Assembly: GCF_000763385.1 (NCBI RefSeq)
Contig: NZ_JQFA01000002.1
Span: forward strand, 2,170,001-2,234,000
Source: Leptolyngbya sp. KIOST-1
GTDB lineage: Bacteria; Cyanobacteriota; Cyanobacteriia; Phormidesmidales; Phormidesmidaceae
Direction: 5' to 3'
DNA length: 64,000 nucleotides
Shown: in pieces, positions 42,481 to 52,831 of the stretch
Position numbering within the stretch: the stretch's first letter is position 1
Layout: each line of letters starts with the position of its first letter
Translations under genes and position numbers: made by a program
Notes under the pieces: model-generated
What the model saw: the letters and a program-made list of their open reading frames with translations, nothing else
Database searches by the model: none
Told to the model about the DNA's origin: nothing

Positions 42481-42588
42481 GCTTTAGGGGGGAATTTCCA
42501 GGGCGATCGCCCTTTTCCCATCCGCACTCCCTCAACCACCCTTGCAGACAGACCCACTACACTAGAGGCACACCCACCCTGTACCGCC

Positions 42589-43134
42589 ATGGTTGCCAAC
42601 TCCCAGCCCTGGACCATCCGCGACCTCGCCGCCATGCCCGACGACGGCGGCTGGAAGCGCTACGAAATCATCGACGGAGAACTCTACGTGACCCGCGCCC
42701 CCCACATTCGCCATCAAGGTGCCGCTGGGAAGCTGCACATGCGCTTGGAGCGCTGGTCTGAGGAAACGGGCTTAGGCGCAGCCTTTCAGGCTCCCGGCGT
42801 CGTATTCTCCCCGACCGACGCAGTTATCCCCGATGTGGTGTGGGTTAGCTATGAGCGCTTGGCCAATGGCCTCGACGATGCCGGGCACCTGATCGTCGCC
42901 CCAGAACTGATGGTTGAAATCCTCTCCCCCGGCGACCTCAACGAGCAGCGCGATAAGGAGGTCAAGCTCAAGCTCTACTCCCGCTACGGTGTGCAGGAGT
43001 ACTGGATTGTGAACTGGCAGCTCAAAACGCTGGAAATCTACCGTCGCAGCAATGCCCAGCTTCAAATCGTTGGCACCCTTCTGGTGGGTGACACGCTGGC
43101 CTCACCTTTACTACCCGAGTTCAGCACCCCCTAA
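42589..43134 (+). CDS. Uma2-family (DUF820) PD-(D/E)xK nuclease-like protein
   Basis: 181 residues. WTIRDLAAMPDDGGWKRYEI with IDGELYVTRAP, VIPDVVWVSYERL, APELMVEILSPGD and KLKLYSRYGVQEYWIVNWQL are the family signatures; the PD of VIPDV and the E and K further on form the restriction-nuclease-like site. The family is hugely expanded in cyanobacteria and its role is unknown. It stands alone. Confidence 0.92.
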   Translation: MVANSQPWTIRDLAAMPDDGGWKRYEIIDGELYVTRAPHIRHQGAAGKLHMRLERWSEETGLGAAFQAPGVVFSPTDAVIPDVVWVSYERLANGLDDAGHLIVAPELMVEILSPGDLNEQRDKEVKLKLYSRYGVQEYWIVNWQLKTLEIYRRSNAQLQIVGTLLVGDTLASPLLPEFSTP

Positions 43135-43159
43135 CCGAGTTGTTTCGGTAAGTTTTGTC

Positions 43160-43265
43160 TCGTGCCCACGCTCTGGGTGGACACGGCCATCGCGGACGCT
43201 CTGCGTCCTCTGGGGCAGGGGCGCAAAGCGCCAGCGGGAGCATTCCCACGCGGAGCGTAGGAACG
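43160..43265. repeat. Cluster of short palindromes
   Basis: Four adjacent hairpins are readable: GTGCCCACGCTCTGGGTGGA, GGACGCTCTGCGTCC, GGCGCAAAGCGCC (overlapping) and TTCCCACGCGGAGCGTAGGA. Such mosaic palindromes are common between cyanobacterial genes. There is no gene in 43135-43400. Confidence 0.6.
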
Positions 43266-43400
43266 ATAGTGGTGACTACCCGATTGACGATCAACTTCAT
43301 ATCTCAACTTTTCTATGGGCATAACGCTCGCCTAATGCTGGCTGTGACCTAACGGACGTTTAGCTTGAATTGATTGAGTGATCAGTTGTGTATCAACAGC

Positions 43401-43433
43401 AAACCCCAGAGTTCTTCAAGAACTCTGGGGTTT
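43401..43433. terminator. Bidirectional terminator
   Basis: AAACCCCAGAGTTCT, loop TCA, AGAACTCTGGGGTTT: a perfect 15-bp stem between the convergent Uma2 and hemL genes. The core CCCAGAGTTCT is shared with the ends of the 65-bp palindromic element. Confidence 0.85.
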
Positions 43434-43458
43434 TGGGCAACAGCGAATCTTTCTCTAC

Positions 43459-44760
43459 CTACAGCGAGGCTAATACGTCGCGGGCGGCGGCGATGGTGGC
43501 GTCGATATCCGCATCGGTGTGGGCCAACGAGGTGAACCCGGCCTCGTACTGTGACGGGGCCAGATATACCCCGCGCTCTAGCATGCCCCGGTGGAAGCGG
43601 CTAAACTTCTCCAGGTCAGACCCCTTGGCGTCTTCAAACTTGGTGATGGGGCCGGGGTGGAAGAACATGCCAAACATGGCGCTGATGTGGCCACCGCAAA
43701 CCTCATGGCCGGTGTCGCGGGCCGCCTGCAGCAGGCCATCGGTGAGTTTCGCCGTCAACCGTTCCAGCTCATCGTAGGTGCCCGGGCGCTGGAGTAGCTC
43801 CAGGGTCTTGATGCCCGCCGTCATGGCCAGGGGGTTGCCCGACAGGGTACCCGCCTGGTACACCGGGCCAGCGGGGGCGACCATTTCCATAATGTCGCGG
43901 CGACCGCCGTAGGCTCCTACGGGTAGCCCACCGCCGATCACCTTACCCAGAGTGGTGAGGTCGGGGGTGATATTGAACTTGGCCTGGGCACCGCCGTAGG
44001 CAATGCGGAAGCCGGTCATCACTTCGTCAAACACCAGCAGGGCGTCATTTTCGCGGGTGATTTCCCGCAGCCCCTCCAGGAAACCGCCGTCGGGGGTAAT
44101 AAAGCCAGAGTTGCCGACCACGGGTTCGAGAATCACCCCAGCAATTTCGCCGGGGTTCTGCGCGAACAGGGTTTTGACCGCTTCGAGGTCGTTGTAGGGG
44201 GCGGTGAGGGTGGCGCTGGTGGCAGCTTTGGGGACGCCGGGGGAGTCGGGCAGGCCCAGGGTGGCAACGCCAGAGCCAGCCTGCACCAGAAACATGTCGG
44301 CATGGCCGTGGTAGCAGCCGGAAAATTTGATGATTTTGTCGCGTCCGGTGTAGGCGCGCATCAGCCGCAGGACCGCCATACAGGCCTCGGTGCCGGAGTT
44401 AACAAAGCGCACCATCTCGATGCTGGGCACGGCCTGAATTACCATTTCGGCCAGCACGTTTTCGAGATAGCAGGGCGCGCCGAAGCTAGTGCCCTTTTCG
44501 AGCGCTGCCGACAGGGCTGCCAGCACCTCGGGATGGGCATGGCCGCAGATGGCGGGCCCCCAGGTGCCCACGTAGTCGATGTACTGATTGCCGTCTACAT
44601 CCCAGATGTAGGCACCCTTGACCCGGTCAAACACAATCGGCTGTCCGCCCACCGATTTGAAGGCTCGTACCGGAGAGCTGACGCCACCAGGCATCAGATT
44701 TTGAGCGGCGGTAAAAATTTCCTGTGATTTTGCTGTTTTAAACGGGGCTGTACTGACCAA
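43459..44760 (-). CDS. hemL: Glutamate-1-semialdehyde 2,1-aminomutase
   Basis: 433 residues, the family length. It converts glutamate-1-semialdehyde to 5-aminolevulinate, the entry to chlorophyll, haem and bilins. Class III aminotransferase features: [59 protein letters not shown] and the PLP lysine in [20 protein letters not shown]. It is monocistronic, with a strong bidirectional terminator 26 bp downstream. Confidence 0.96.
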   Translation of the reverse strand: MVSTAPFKTAKSQEIFTAAQNLMPGGVSSPVRAFKSVGGQPIVFDRVKGAYIWDVDGNQYIDYVGTWGPAICGHAHPEVLAALSAALEKGTSFGAPCYLENVLAEMVIQAVPSIEMVRFVNSGTEACMAVLRLMRAYTGRDKIIKFSGCYHGHADMFLVQAGSGVATLGLPDSPGVPKAATSATLTAPYNDLEAVKTLFAQNPGEIAGVILEPVVGNSGFITPDGGFLEGLREITRENDALLVFDEVMTGFRIAYGGAQAKFNITPDLTTLGKVIGGGLPVGAYGGRRDIMEMVAPAGPVYQAGTLSGNPLAMTAGIKTLELLQRPGTYDELERLTAKLTDGLLQAARDTGHEVCGGHISAMFGMFFHPGPITKFEDAKGSDLEKFSRFHRGMLERGVYLAPSQYEAGFTSLAHTDADIDATIAAARDVLASL

Positions 44761-44806
44761 AGCACGTTCCTCTCAGAGTCGAAAAGCATTCGATGGCCTA
44801 GAGTTA

Positions 44807-44879
44807 TGTCATCAACTGTGGCCAAAAGCCCGGTATATCAAGCCTTGCCACGCCCGACCCAAAAGACAGGCTAGGGGCT
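44807..44879. repeat. 73-bp structured dispersed repeat, copy 1
   Basis: Matches 60076-60148 at 66 of 73 positions without gaps. The shared core includes CCAAAAGCCCGGTATATC and GCCTTGCCACGCCCGACCCA. It can fold with an outer AGCCC/GGGCT stem and an inner AGCCT/AGGCT stem. It lies 47 bp upstream of the hemL start codon. Confidence 0.8.
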
Positions 44880-45008
44880 ATAACCCTTGATTTGAGCGTT
44901 TAGCAGCTAATTGATGATAGCCCTAGGATTTGGCCATCCGAAGGTTAGCTCTGATCATTATCCTATTGATTGGAGAAGGCGTACTGCCAGATGTTAAGGA
45001 ATGTAGTG

Positions 45009-46163
45009 TTAGCGGCGCAGGTGGTGGAGGCGACCGTTCTTGATCTGCACTACGGGGTGGTTGGAGATTCGCACCAGATGCTCGTCGTGGGTGGTGACGA
45101 TGACGGTAATGCCAATGGAGTTAAGCTTTTTCAGGATTTTGATCACCTGCAGGGAGTTGTCGGCGTCCAGGTTGCCCGTGGGTTCGTCGGCCAGCAGTAG
45201 GGGTGGGGTGTTGACCACGGCGCGAGCGATACTCACGCGCTGCTGTTCGCCGCCGGACAGCTCATCGGGGAAGCACTGGGCCTTGCCCTGCAAACCCACC
45301 ATTTTGAGCGTAGGCAGGGCGTCGTACACCGCCGTGTCGCCGTGGGGGTGGTACTTACCCAGCACCTCCCCCAGGTTGGAGATTCGCACCAGATGCTCGT
45401 CGTGGGTGGTGACGATGACGGTAATGCCAATGGAGTTAAGCTTTTTCAGGATTTTGATCACCTGCAGGGAGTTGTCGGCGTCCAGGTTGCCCGTGGGTTC
45501 GTCGGCCAGCAGTAGGGGTGGGGTGTTGACCACGGCGCGAGCGATACTCACGCGCTGCTGTTCGCCGCCGGACAGCTCATCGGGGAAGCACTGGGCCTTG
45601 CCCTGCAAACCCACCATTTTGAGCGTAGGCCAGAGGCGACGGTGAATTTCTTTGCGGCTAAACCCCTGGGCCCAGAGTACGAAGGCTACGTTCTCGGCTA
45701 CGGTGCGTTTGGGAATCAGTTTGTAGTCCTGGAACACGACGCCAATGCGCCGCCGCATCATGGCCAGGCGATTGCCGCGCAGGTTTGAGATCGGTTCGTC
45801 GGCTACCAGAATGCTGCCACTGGTGGGGCGCTCGTAGCCGTAGAGCAGCTTTAGCAGGGTCGATTTGCCGGATCCCGAAGGGCCGGTGACAAAGAGAAAG
45901 TCGCCGGGGTTGACGCTGAGGTTGACGCCCATAAGCGCTTTGCTGCCGTTGCCGTAGGTCTTCTCAACATTGGTCAGCGAAACAATGGGCTGCACGTTGG
46001 GGTCGCTGGGAGGGGCCGCGTCGAGTTCCGGGGAGGGGGAGGAACCGATGCTAGGGCGGGCCGGCACCACAAGCTTGAATCGGTCCTGCAGTCGAGCCCT
46101 GACCTCCTCTGGCAGGCTGGAGAGCTTGGCATGGTCAGTGGGGCGATGGAGCACAGAAGTCAT
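45009..46163 (-). CDS. FtsE-like ABC ATPase with internal duplication and a gyrA insert
   Basis: 384 residues. After a 60-residue Pro/Ser-rich N-terminus comes an FtsE/LolD-type ATPase: Walker [12 protein letters not shown] (92-102), Q-loop VVFQDYKL, signature [14 protein letters not shown] (198-210), Walker [13 protein letters not shown] (217-228) and H-loop TTHDEH. Residues about 179-263 are then repeated at 284-368, joined by [19 protein letters not shown], which is a piece of GyrA. Removing 315 bp gives a normal 279-residue protein. No ftsX-like gene is adjacent. Whether the duplicated form works, or exists, is open. Confidence 0.85.
   Translation of the reverse strand: MTSVLHRPTDHAKLSSLPEEVRARLQDRFKLVVPARPSIGSSPSPELDAAPPSDPNVQPIVSLTNVEKTYGNGSKALMGVNLSVNPGDFLFVTGPSGSGKSTLLKLLYGYERPTSGSILVADEPISNLRGNRLAMMRRRIGVVFQDYKLIPKRTVAENVAFVLWAQGFSRKEIHRRLWPTLKMVGLQGKAQCFPDELSGGEQQRVSIARAVVNTPPLLLADEPTGNLDADNSLQVIKILKKLNSIGITVIVTTHDEHLVRISNLGEVLGKYHPHGDTAVYDALPTLKMVGLQGKAQCFPDELSGGEQQRVSIARAVVNTPPLLLADEPTGNLDADNSLQVIKILKKLNSIGITVIVTTHDEHLVRISNHPVVQIKNGRLHHLRR
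45059..45315. repeat. 257-bp direct repeat, copy A
   Basis: Identical base for base to 45374-45630 by eye. Covers the signature, Walker B and H-loop coding part of the FtsE-like gene. Confidence 0.95.
45316..45373 (-). repeat. 58-bp fragment identical to gyrA
   Basis: Identical to 52319-52376 inside gyrA, same strand and same reading frame, and sits exactly between the two 257-bp copies. One extra base (C) of identity extends it at the left junction. Confidence 0.95.
45374..45630. repeat. 257-bp direct repeat, copy B
   Basis: Second identical copy, nearer the 5' end of the FtsE-like gene; its upstream junction continues as a normal ATPase sequence. Confidence 0.95.
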
Positions 46164-46388
46164 GGAGCGTCCTAACTGAGGTGGGTTGAGCTAGCTCGGG
46201 CATGAGCCTAGCCAAAACGGATCAACTGCGCAGCCAGCGCCAGGGACGGGGCTGACATGGCTTTTGGGTGGCCATTGTACCGGAAAGACCCTGGCTGGCA
46301 AAAGGCATATTTGTTTTTTCAATAATCGTCACGTTCTGTTACCTAGGACACGGCGACTGGATGAGGTCGGCTGGCGCGGTCTGGGGGG

Positions 46389-47237
46389 TTAGGGCTCTGG
46401 TCCTAGAAGCGTACCGCAATGTTTGCAAAACTGAGCATCGCCGTCGTGCAGCGTGAGGCCGCAGCCGGGGCAGGGAAGGTGCTGGGACCGAGAAACTTTG
46501 CTCAGCTGTCGAATTAGCCTGCTAATTTGGGTGGGGATGAGGGCAATGCCGGTAAGGATCATCATGACGGTGAGCCCCCGACCAGCTTCTGACACTGGGG
46601 TGACGTCGCCGTAGCCGACGGTGGTCATGGTGACGACGGCAAAATAAACCGCATCGAGGAAGGTGCCAAAGGTCTCCGGATGGCTGGAACTTTCGACCTG
46701 AAAAATCAGGCCGGAGTAGATAAAAATAATCGTGCCCAGGGTCAACAAAATGCGGATCAAGATCAGGCTGTCGGCGCTAGTCACCTGGCCGAACCACAGC
46801 CGATTGTTGAAGATATGCACCAGCCGCAAAATGCGTAGCGATCTGAAAAAGCGCAGAAATCGGATGTCAAAAATACCAATCCAGGAGGGCAGGATGGCGA
46901 TGAAATCGATCAGTCCGTAGAGGCTGAAGGCATAGTGCCAGGGGCGAGGGGCTACCCAAAGTCGGAGGCCGTATTCAAGGGTGAAGGCCAGTACAATCAG
47001 CCAGTCGAGGCGGTTTAACCAGCTGTCGAGGGTCGGTGAAATGGGGTAGGTTTTGAGAACAAAAATGACGGCGGACAGAAAAATGAGCAGTACGATCGCG
47101 CCGTTAATCAGCCGCCCCGCCAGGGTGTCAGTGGTGTTTAATTCGTTGCGCAGACGATCGCGGAGCTGCCCCCTTTGGCCATCGCGCCAGTCCTTCTGAT
47201 TTAGCTCTATCGGTTTTTCCACTGTGTTAATGCCCAC
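46389..47237 (-). CDS. Voltage-gated-type potassium channel with C-terminal zinc ribbon
   Basis: 282 residues. Membrane segments are seen (LINGAIVLLIFLSAVIFVLK; FSLYGLIDFIAILPSWIGIF), with an S4-like segment RFLRFFRSLRILRLVHIF carrying regularly spaced Arg and the pore helix with K+ filter TMTTVGYGDVTP. The C-terminus after the last helix holds CPGC and CKHC, a four-cysteine zinc ribbon (LHDGDAQFCKHCG) that is not part of the core channel fold. Likely a homotetrameric K+ channel. Confidence 0.88.
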   Translation of the reverse strand: MGINTVEKPIELNQKDWRDGQRGQLRDRLRNELNTTDTLAGRLINGAIVLLIFLSAVIFVLKTYPISPTLDSWLNRLDWLIVLAFTLEYGLRLWVAPRPWHYAFSLYGLIDFIAILPSWIGIFDIRFLRFFRSLRILRLVHIFNNRLWFGQVTSADSLILIRILLTLGTIIFIYSGLIFQVESSSHPETFGTFLDAVYFAVVTMTTVGYGDVTPVSEAGRGLTVMMILTGIALIPTQISRLIRQLSKVSRSQHLPCPGCGLTLHDGDAQFCKHCGTLLGPEP

Positions 47238-47504
47238 CCCCAGGATGGTTCTGTGCCCATTACTGGGCTAAGATGACCAAGCAGACCGATTTTTATCTGG
47301 CTGCAAATTTTTACTGACCTTGTCTTTGGCCCTGGTTTGGATTTTAAGGTAATCCAAAGGCTAACCTAGCGTTTAAGGTCAGAGATGGGTCTAGGGTAAC
47401 GTGAGTTTCCCGGATTGACCTAGGGCCGATGATAGCGCTGTGGATGCCACCCTTTGGCCAAACCAGGGGTTAGATTTAGTATCACAGCGGCAATCTGAGC
47501 ACCC

Positions 47505-48590
47505 ATGGCGATCGCACCCATTTTCACCACTCTCCACGATTTTTCTCCTACCCTGTCAGGTACTTGGCCCCCTCTGCCTGCCCAGCGACCCCTGCTGCTG
47601 GTGGGCCACGGCAGCAGGGATGCGGAAGGGCGCGATCGCGTGCTGGAGTTTGCCGCCGCCTACCAGGCTCTAGACACCTCTCGCCCGGTCATCCCCTGTT
47701 TTTTGGAGCTGAGTGAGCCCACCATCCAAGACGGCGTAGACCTGTGCGTGGAGAAGGGCTACACCGACATTTCGGTGCTGCCTATTTTGCTGTTTGCGGC
47801 CCGCCACAACAAGTTCGACGTCACCAATGAGCTAGACCGCGCCCGCCAGCGCCACCCCCAGGTCACCTTCCACTACGGTCGCCACTTTGGCATTACCCCA
47901 GCCATCATTCAGCTGTGGCAGGAGCGCCTGGCCGAACTGGATACCCCCCGGTTTAACCCCGCTGGCATTGCCCGCGAAGACACGGTGCTGCTGTTTGTGG
48001 GCCGGGGGGCCAGCGACCCCGACGCCAATGGCGATGTTTACAAGCTGGCCCGCATTGTGTGGGAGGGCAGCCGCTACAAAACCGTAGAAATTTGCTTTAT
48101 CGGCATTACCCACCCCCGGCTGGAGGAGGGCTTTCGCCGTGCCCGGCTGTACGAGCCCAAGCGCATCATTGTGCTGCCCTACTTTCTCTTCACCGGAGTG
48201 CTGATCAAAAAGATTATGGGCATCTGTGAACAGGAGCAGGCAGCCCACCCCGAACAGCTGGTGAGCTACCTGCCGGAGATGGGCTGCCACCCGCAGCTGA
48301 TGCAGATTTTGCGCGATCGCGAGATCGAAACCCACCTGGGTCAGGTGGCGATGAACTGCGAAATGTGTAAATTCCGTCTCGCTGCCGGGGGTGGCCCCCA
48401 GGGGCAAGGGCACAGCCACGACCACGGCCATGCTCACGATCAAGGACATACCCACGACCACGGGCATCATCATGACCACGGGCATCATCATGACCACGGG
48501 CATGGACATGGGCATCACCATCACGGCGAGCCTGTCGATCTATTTCCAAAACCTGACGACTACCACCAACGGGCATGGCAAGTTCCCTAG
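47505..48590 (+). CDS. cbiX: CbiX/SirB-type sirohydrochlorin chelatase with His-rich tail
   Basis: 361 residues. Two half-domains: the first has the catalytic-type His in [20 protein letters not shown] and the second ligand region [12 protein letters not shown]; the second begins [20 protein letters not shown]. An MxCxxC motif (MNCEMC, 283-288) and a tail with about 20 His in HDHGH repeats (about 303-344) match the long CbiX form, whose cysteines bind an Fe-S cluster. It inserts Co2+ (or Fe2+) into sirohydrochlorin for cobalamin or siroheme synthesis. The His tail may store or deliver metal (inference). Confidence 0.9.
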   Translation: MAIAPIFTTLHDFSPTLSGTWPPLPAQRPLLLVGHGSRDAEGRDRVLEFAAAYQALDTSRPVIPCFLELSEPTIQDGVDLCVEKGYTDISVLPILLFAARHNKFDVTNELDRARQRHPQVTFHYGRHFGITPAIIQLWQERLAELDTPRFNPAGIAREDTVLLFVGRGASDPDANGDVYKLARIVWEGSRYKTVEICFIGITHPRLEEGFRRARLYEPKRIIVLPYFLFTGVLIKKIMGICEQEQAAHPEQLVSYLPEMGCHPQLMQILRDREIETHLGQVAMNCEMCKFRLAAGGGPQGQGHSHDHGHAHDQGHTHDHGHHHDHGHHHDHGHGHGHHHHGEPVDLFPKPDDYHQRAWQVP

Positions 48591-48669
48591 CCCAAAGGGG
48601 TTGGGAATGCTAGAAACAGCGCCTGGGCAACGGCCTGGGTGAGGTTTTAGCGTAACCCAGGGAGCAGCT

Positions 48670-49560
48670 ATGTTCAAATCCGTTGGTCGGCACGTGTGCG
48701 CCTTTGACTTGGAGTGGGTGCCCGACCCAGTCTCGGGGCGGCGCGTGTACGGTCTGCCCGCCACGCTGTCGGATGCCAAGGTCTTTGAGATAATGTGGGC
48801 CAGGGCTGGGGCCACGGCGGAAAAACCTCGGCCCCACCTCAAAACGGCCCTGTGCCGGGTGGTTGCGGTTTCGGCGGTGGTTCGAGAGCAGCAACCCAAT
48901 GGCGAGATCAACCTGCGGCTGACCACGCTGCCCAGGCAACTCGATGGCCTGATGGATGAAGGCGAACTGATTGCTACGTTCCTGGGGTATCTCGGTCAGC
49001 AGCATCCTCAGCTAGTAGGCTTCAATTCGCAGACCGCAGACCTGCCGATTTTGCTTCAGCGCGGGCTCGTCTCAGGCATCACCGCCGCAGACTTTTGCCG
49101 TCGGGCCGACAAAGGCTGGGGCAGCGACTACTTCAGCCGTCACGGTGACGCCCACGTTGATTTGAAAAGTGTTCTCAGCGGTTGGGGCCTGGCGACGCCG
49201 ACTCTGCACGAACTGGCGGCAGCGATGGGTATTCCCGGTCAGGTGGGGCCGGAACCCCACGACGTGGTGGACTGGTGGGTCGAGGGAGATTTGCGATCGA
49301 TCGTGGTTCAGAGCCAGTACGACGCCCTGAGTACCTACCTAGTGTGGCTGCGGACGGGGCGATTCGCCGGGTTCTTTAGCGAAGCTCAGTATTTGGACGA
49401 GGAAGCGCAGGTGCGGGGGCTACTGAGCGATCGCATTGCCCAGGGCGACCATCACCTCACGGCCTATCTCAATCGGTGGGACAGCTTTACCACCCAATCC
49501 GCCGCCACCCCAGTTATTTCCCTCGCCACTACCGCTGAGGCGGCAGAACAGGCGGCCTAA
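48670..49560 (+). CDS. PolB-like 3'-5' exonuclease family protein
   Basis: 296 residues. DEDD-type motifs in order: Exo I FDLEWVPD, Exo II LVGFNSQTADLPILLQRGL, Exo III-like QYDALSTYLVWLRTG. The segment DLKSVLSGWGLATPTLHELA is characteristic of the predicted PolB-like exonuclease family (PF10108). It should remove nucleotides from DNA or RNA 3' ends; its biological role is unknown. A ribosome site GGGAG lies 7 bp upstream, and it follows cbiX by 79 bp. Confidence 0.82.
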   Translation: MFKSVGRHVCAFDLEWVPDPVSGRRVYGLPATLSDAKVFEIMWARAGATAEKPRPHLKTALCRVVAVSAVVREQQPNGEINLRLTTLPRQLDGLMDEGELIATFLGYLGQQHPQLVGFNSQTADLPILLQRGLVSGITAADFCRRADKGWGSDYFSRHGDAHVDLKSVLSGWGLATPTLHELAAAMGIPGQVGPEPHDVVDWWVEGDLRSIVVQSQYDALSTYLVWLRTGRFAGFFSEAQYLDEEAQVRGLLSDRIAQGDHHLTAYLNRWDSFTTQSAATPVISLATTAEAAEQAA

Positions 49561-49968
49561 GGCCGCATCCAGTACCCTGAAATCAGGGTACTTCTATGAC
49601 CGACGCAATGCCAGCCGAACCACAAAGGGAACCTGCGATCGCAGTTGAATGTGCGTATTCTGTGGGTTGGAGGGCGTTGCTGAATCAAGGCATGAATCTT
49701 TAGCGGCAAAAGTCCTTTCACAGTCTCAAAATCCCCCAACTGCTGGGGGACGTTTGAGACTGTTCGGTCCCCCCACGCATTGGGGGCTAGGGGGGCAAAT
49801 CATCCCGACAATCAGCAACGCCGGTTCCGCCTTTGATGATCGGTGGCATGGGCACTGGGCTGGCCTGATCCTATATTTTTTCCAACTGCCAGCCCGATCG
49901 TCCGTTTTTGCCCTTTTCAGTCGCCTCCCCCTACCCCAGGAGAGGCGGCCGTTTAGAACCCCGCAAGT
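49561..49968. other. Intergenic region with several hairpins
   Basis: No gene. AGTACCCTGA/TCAGGGTACT (49571-49592) is a perfect stem just after the exonuclease gene and may be its terminator. ACAGTCTCAAA (49720-49730) pairs with TTTGAGACTGT (49753-49763), enclosing CCCCCA/TGGGGG. Another G/C-block hairpin follows at about 49768-49795. GCGTTGCTGAATCAAGG at about 49674 resembles the kind of terminal sequence left by insertion elements, but this is weak. Confidence 0.5.
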
Positions 49969-52584
49969 TTACTCTTCCTCTGCCGAGCCGTCGGTTTCCA
50001 GTTCGGGGTCAACCGCAATCACATCCACCACGGTTCTGTCGTCGGGGGCGTCGTCCAGTCCTTCGACCTGGAGGGCTGGGGGTACGACGGCCACGGCTGC
50101 GATCGCATCCTCCCCATCCAGACGCTGTAGCCGCACCCCGGTAGCCGGGCGCGACTGAATCGAGATATCGCCAACCCGCTGGCGAATGATGATGCCTCGG
50201 TTAGTCACCAGCATCAGCTCGTCGCCCTCGCCCACCACCAGCAGCGCCGCCAGGGCATCGTCGCGCTTGCGGAACTTGATCGATTGCAGCCCCATCCCGG
50301 CCCGGTTTTGCAAACGGAACTTAGCCACCGGCACCCGCTTACCCAGCCCCGAGGCTGTGATCACCAGCACCCAGGGGCCGCCCTCGCCGTTGGTGACGGT
50401 ATCGTCATCGTCATCATTTTCGGCGGCCTGTACCGCCTCCACCACCTGGCTGGGCAGAATGTCCATGCTGATCAGCTCGTCGCCGTCGCGCAGGGCCATG
50501 GCCCGCACCCCGCGAGTGGGGCGCCCCAGGGGCCTGAGCTGTTCATCACTGGCTTTGAAGTGAATGGTCATGCCCCGCCGCGAGCCGATCAAAATGCTGT
50601 CGGTATTGCGGGCCAGGCGCACCCACTTGAGCTGGTCGCCCTCTTCGAGGGAGATGGCGATCAGGCCGTTGGTGCGAATGTTGCTGAAGGCCGACAGGGC
50701 GGTTTTCTTCACGAAGCCGCCCTGGGTCAGCATCACCAGGTACTCCTCGTCGGTGAACTCGCGCACCGCCAGCACCGAGGTAATCGCCTCTTCCTTGGGG
50801 ATGGGCAGCATCTGCACGAGGGGCATCCCCCGCGAGGCGCGGGAGCCCTCGGCGATCTGGTAGGCCCGCAGGGCGTAGGTGACGCCGCGATCGCTGAAGA
50901 ACAGCAGGTAGTCGTGGGTGTAGCAGGTGATGAAGTGCTGCACGCCATCGTCTTCCTTCATTTTGGCCCCGGCCTTGCCCCGAGTGGCGCGGCTCTGGGC
51001 CTCAAAGGTGGCCACGGGCATGCGTTTGATATAGCCCTGGTCGGTGACCAGAATCACCACCTGCTCGTTGGCGATCAGCGAAATGTCGGTGAGCTCCGCA
51101 TCGTCCATTTCGATCACGGTGCGACGGGGGTCGTCGTGCCGGGCCTTGAGCTCGCCCAGCTCGGTGGTGATGATGTCGAGAATGCGCTCGCGTCGGGCCA
51201 AGATGTCTTGCAGGTCGGCGATCTGGGCCACCAGCTCCTCATGCTCTCTCTGGATCTTGTCGGCCTCCAGGGCGGTGAGGCGGCGCAGCTGCATTTGCAG
51301 AATGGCGTCGGCCTGGAGTTCGGAAAGGCCGTAGGTGTCCATCAGCTCCTGCTTGGCGGCGGGGGTGTCGGCGGCTCCGCGAATCAGGGCGATGATGGCG
51401 TCGAGGTTGGCCAGGGCAATCAGGTAGCCCTGGAGAATGTGGTCACGCTCCTGGGCCTTGCGCAGCTCGTACTGGGTGCGGCGGGTAATGGTCTCTTCGC
51501 GAAACTCGAGAAACACCTCAAGCATGCGCTTGAGGCCGAGCAGCTGTGGTTCGCCGTTGACCAGGGCCAGCATGTTGACGCCGAAGTTGTTTTGCAGCGG
51601 CGTCTGTTTGTAGAGGTTGTTGAGCACCACCCGGGGATAGGCGTCGCGCTTTAGCTCGATGACGATGCGCATGCCGTCGCGATCGCTCTCGTCGCGGATA
51701 TCCGAAATGCCCTCCAGGCGGCGCTCGTTCACCATTTCGGCGATGCGCTCGATCATGCCCGCCTTGTTGGTCTGGTAGGGCAGCTCGGTGATGATGATGG
51801 CTTCGCGATCGGGGCGGCCCCGATGCTCGATGGTCTCCATGGTGGCGACGCCGCGCATGGTGACCGAGCCGCGCCCGGTCAGGTAGGCGTCGCGAATGCC
51901 GTTGCGGCCCAAAATTTGCCCGCCGGTGGGGAAGTCGGGGCCGGGGATGATCTCCATCAGCTCGGCGGTGGTGATGTCGGGGTTGTTGATCAGGGCGATC
52001 ACGCCGTCGATCAGCTCGCCGGGGTTGTGGGGGGGAATGTTGGTGGCCATGCCTACGGCAATGCCGGAGGAGCCGTTGAGCAAGAGCTGGGGCAGCCGCG
52101 AGGGCAGTACTACGGGCTCCTGCTGGGAGCCGTCGAAGTTGTCGGCAAAATCGACCGTTTCAGACTCGATGTCTTGCAGCAGCGAGTCGCTGGTCAGCGA
52201 TTGCAGGCGACACTCGGTGTATCGCATCGCCGCCGGGGGGTCGTTGTCGATGGAGCCGAAGTTGCCGTGGCCGTTGATCAGGGGCGATCGCATGGAAAAG
52301 TCCTGGGCCATCCGCACCAGGGCGTCGTACACCGCCGTGTCGCCGTGGGGGTGGTACTTACCCAGCACCTCCCCCACCACGCGGGCACACTTGCGGAAGG
52401 GGCGATCGGCGGCTAACCCCAGCTCGTGCATGGCGTAGAGAATGCGGCGATGCACCGGCTTGAGCCCGTCCCTGGCATCTGGCAGCGCTCGACCCACAAT
52501 GACGCTCATGGCGTATTCCAGGTAGGAGCTTTGCATTTCGGCGCGCAGATCGGTGGGGACAATGCGCTCTTCTGGGGTCGCCAT
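49969..52584 (-). CDS. gyrA: DNA gyrase subunit A
   Basis: 871 residues. It introduces negative supercoils with GyrB. The N-terminal breakage-reunion domain has [20 protein letters not shown], the CAP motif [20 protein letters not shown], and [11 protein letters not shown] with the active-site Tyr in ARAM-like AAMRYTE. The C-terminal half has GyrA-box-containing pinwheel repeats ([31 protein letters not shown]) and ends in an acidic tail ([13 protein letters not shown]). Bases 52319-52376 reappear inside the FtsE-like gene. Confidence 0.97.
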   Translation of the reverse strand: MATPEERIVPTDLRAEMQSSYLEYAMSVIVGRALPDARDGLKPVHRRILYAMHELGLAADRPFRKCARVVGEVLGKYHPHGDTAVYDALVRMAQDFSMRSPLINGHGNFGSIDNDPPAAMRYTECRLQSLTSDSLLQDIESETVDFADNFDGSQQEPVVLPSRLPQLLLNGSSGIAVGMATNIPPHNPGELIDGVIALINNPDITTAELMEIIPGPDFPTGGQILGRNGIRDAYLTGRGSVTMRGVATMETIEHRGRPDREAIIITELPYQTNKAGMIERIAEMVNERRLEGISDIRDESDRDGMRIVIELKRDAYPRVVLNNLYKQTPLQNNFGVNMLALVNGEPQLLGLKRMLEVFLEFREETITRRTQYELRKAQERDHILQGYLIALANLDAIIALIRGAADTPAAKQELMDTYGLSELQADAILQMQLRRLTALEADKIQREHEELVAQIADLQDILARRERILDIITTELGELKARHDDPRRTVIEMDDAELTDISLIANEQVVILVTDQGYIKRMPVATFEAQSRATRGKAGAKMKEDDGVQHFITCYTHDYLLFFSDRGVTYALRAYQIAEGSRASRGMPLVQMLPIPKEEAITSVLAVREFTDEEYLVMLTQGGFVKKTALSAFSNIRTNGLIAISLEEGDQLKWVRLARNTDSILIGSRRGMTIHFKASDEQLRPLGRPTRGVRAMALRDGDELISMDILPSQVVEAVQAAENDDDDDTVTNGEGGPWVLVITASGLGKRVPVAKFRLQNRAGMGLQSIKFRKRDDALAALLVVGEGDELMLVTNRGIIIRQRVGDISIQSRPATGVRLQRLDGEDAIAAVAVVPPALQVEGLDDAPDDRTVVDVIAVDPELETDGSAEEE

Positions 52585-52831
52585 AGGCTCAAAAACTCCG
52601 AATTTGCGAACAACAAAGCGCTAGTCAGACCCTCGCACCGAGCGGTGCTGAATAGCGCTTGATCACGATGTTTTTTGCGGACTCATGTGAGTTATATTTT
52701 AGCACGAATTCCCCGGTTCAAATCGGCGGGCGCTATGGTAGAACCAGGGGCGCGAGAAGCTTGATTTAGCTACCTTTCACTGCCCCAGACGAATCCTTAA
52801 TTTGTAGTAGTTCACACCCCCTGAGTTTGCT

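Noticed and set aside
50284..51654. 456-codon frame antisense to gyrA
   Set aside because: Gly/His/Val-rich shadow of gyrA; no domain recognised.
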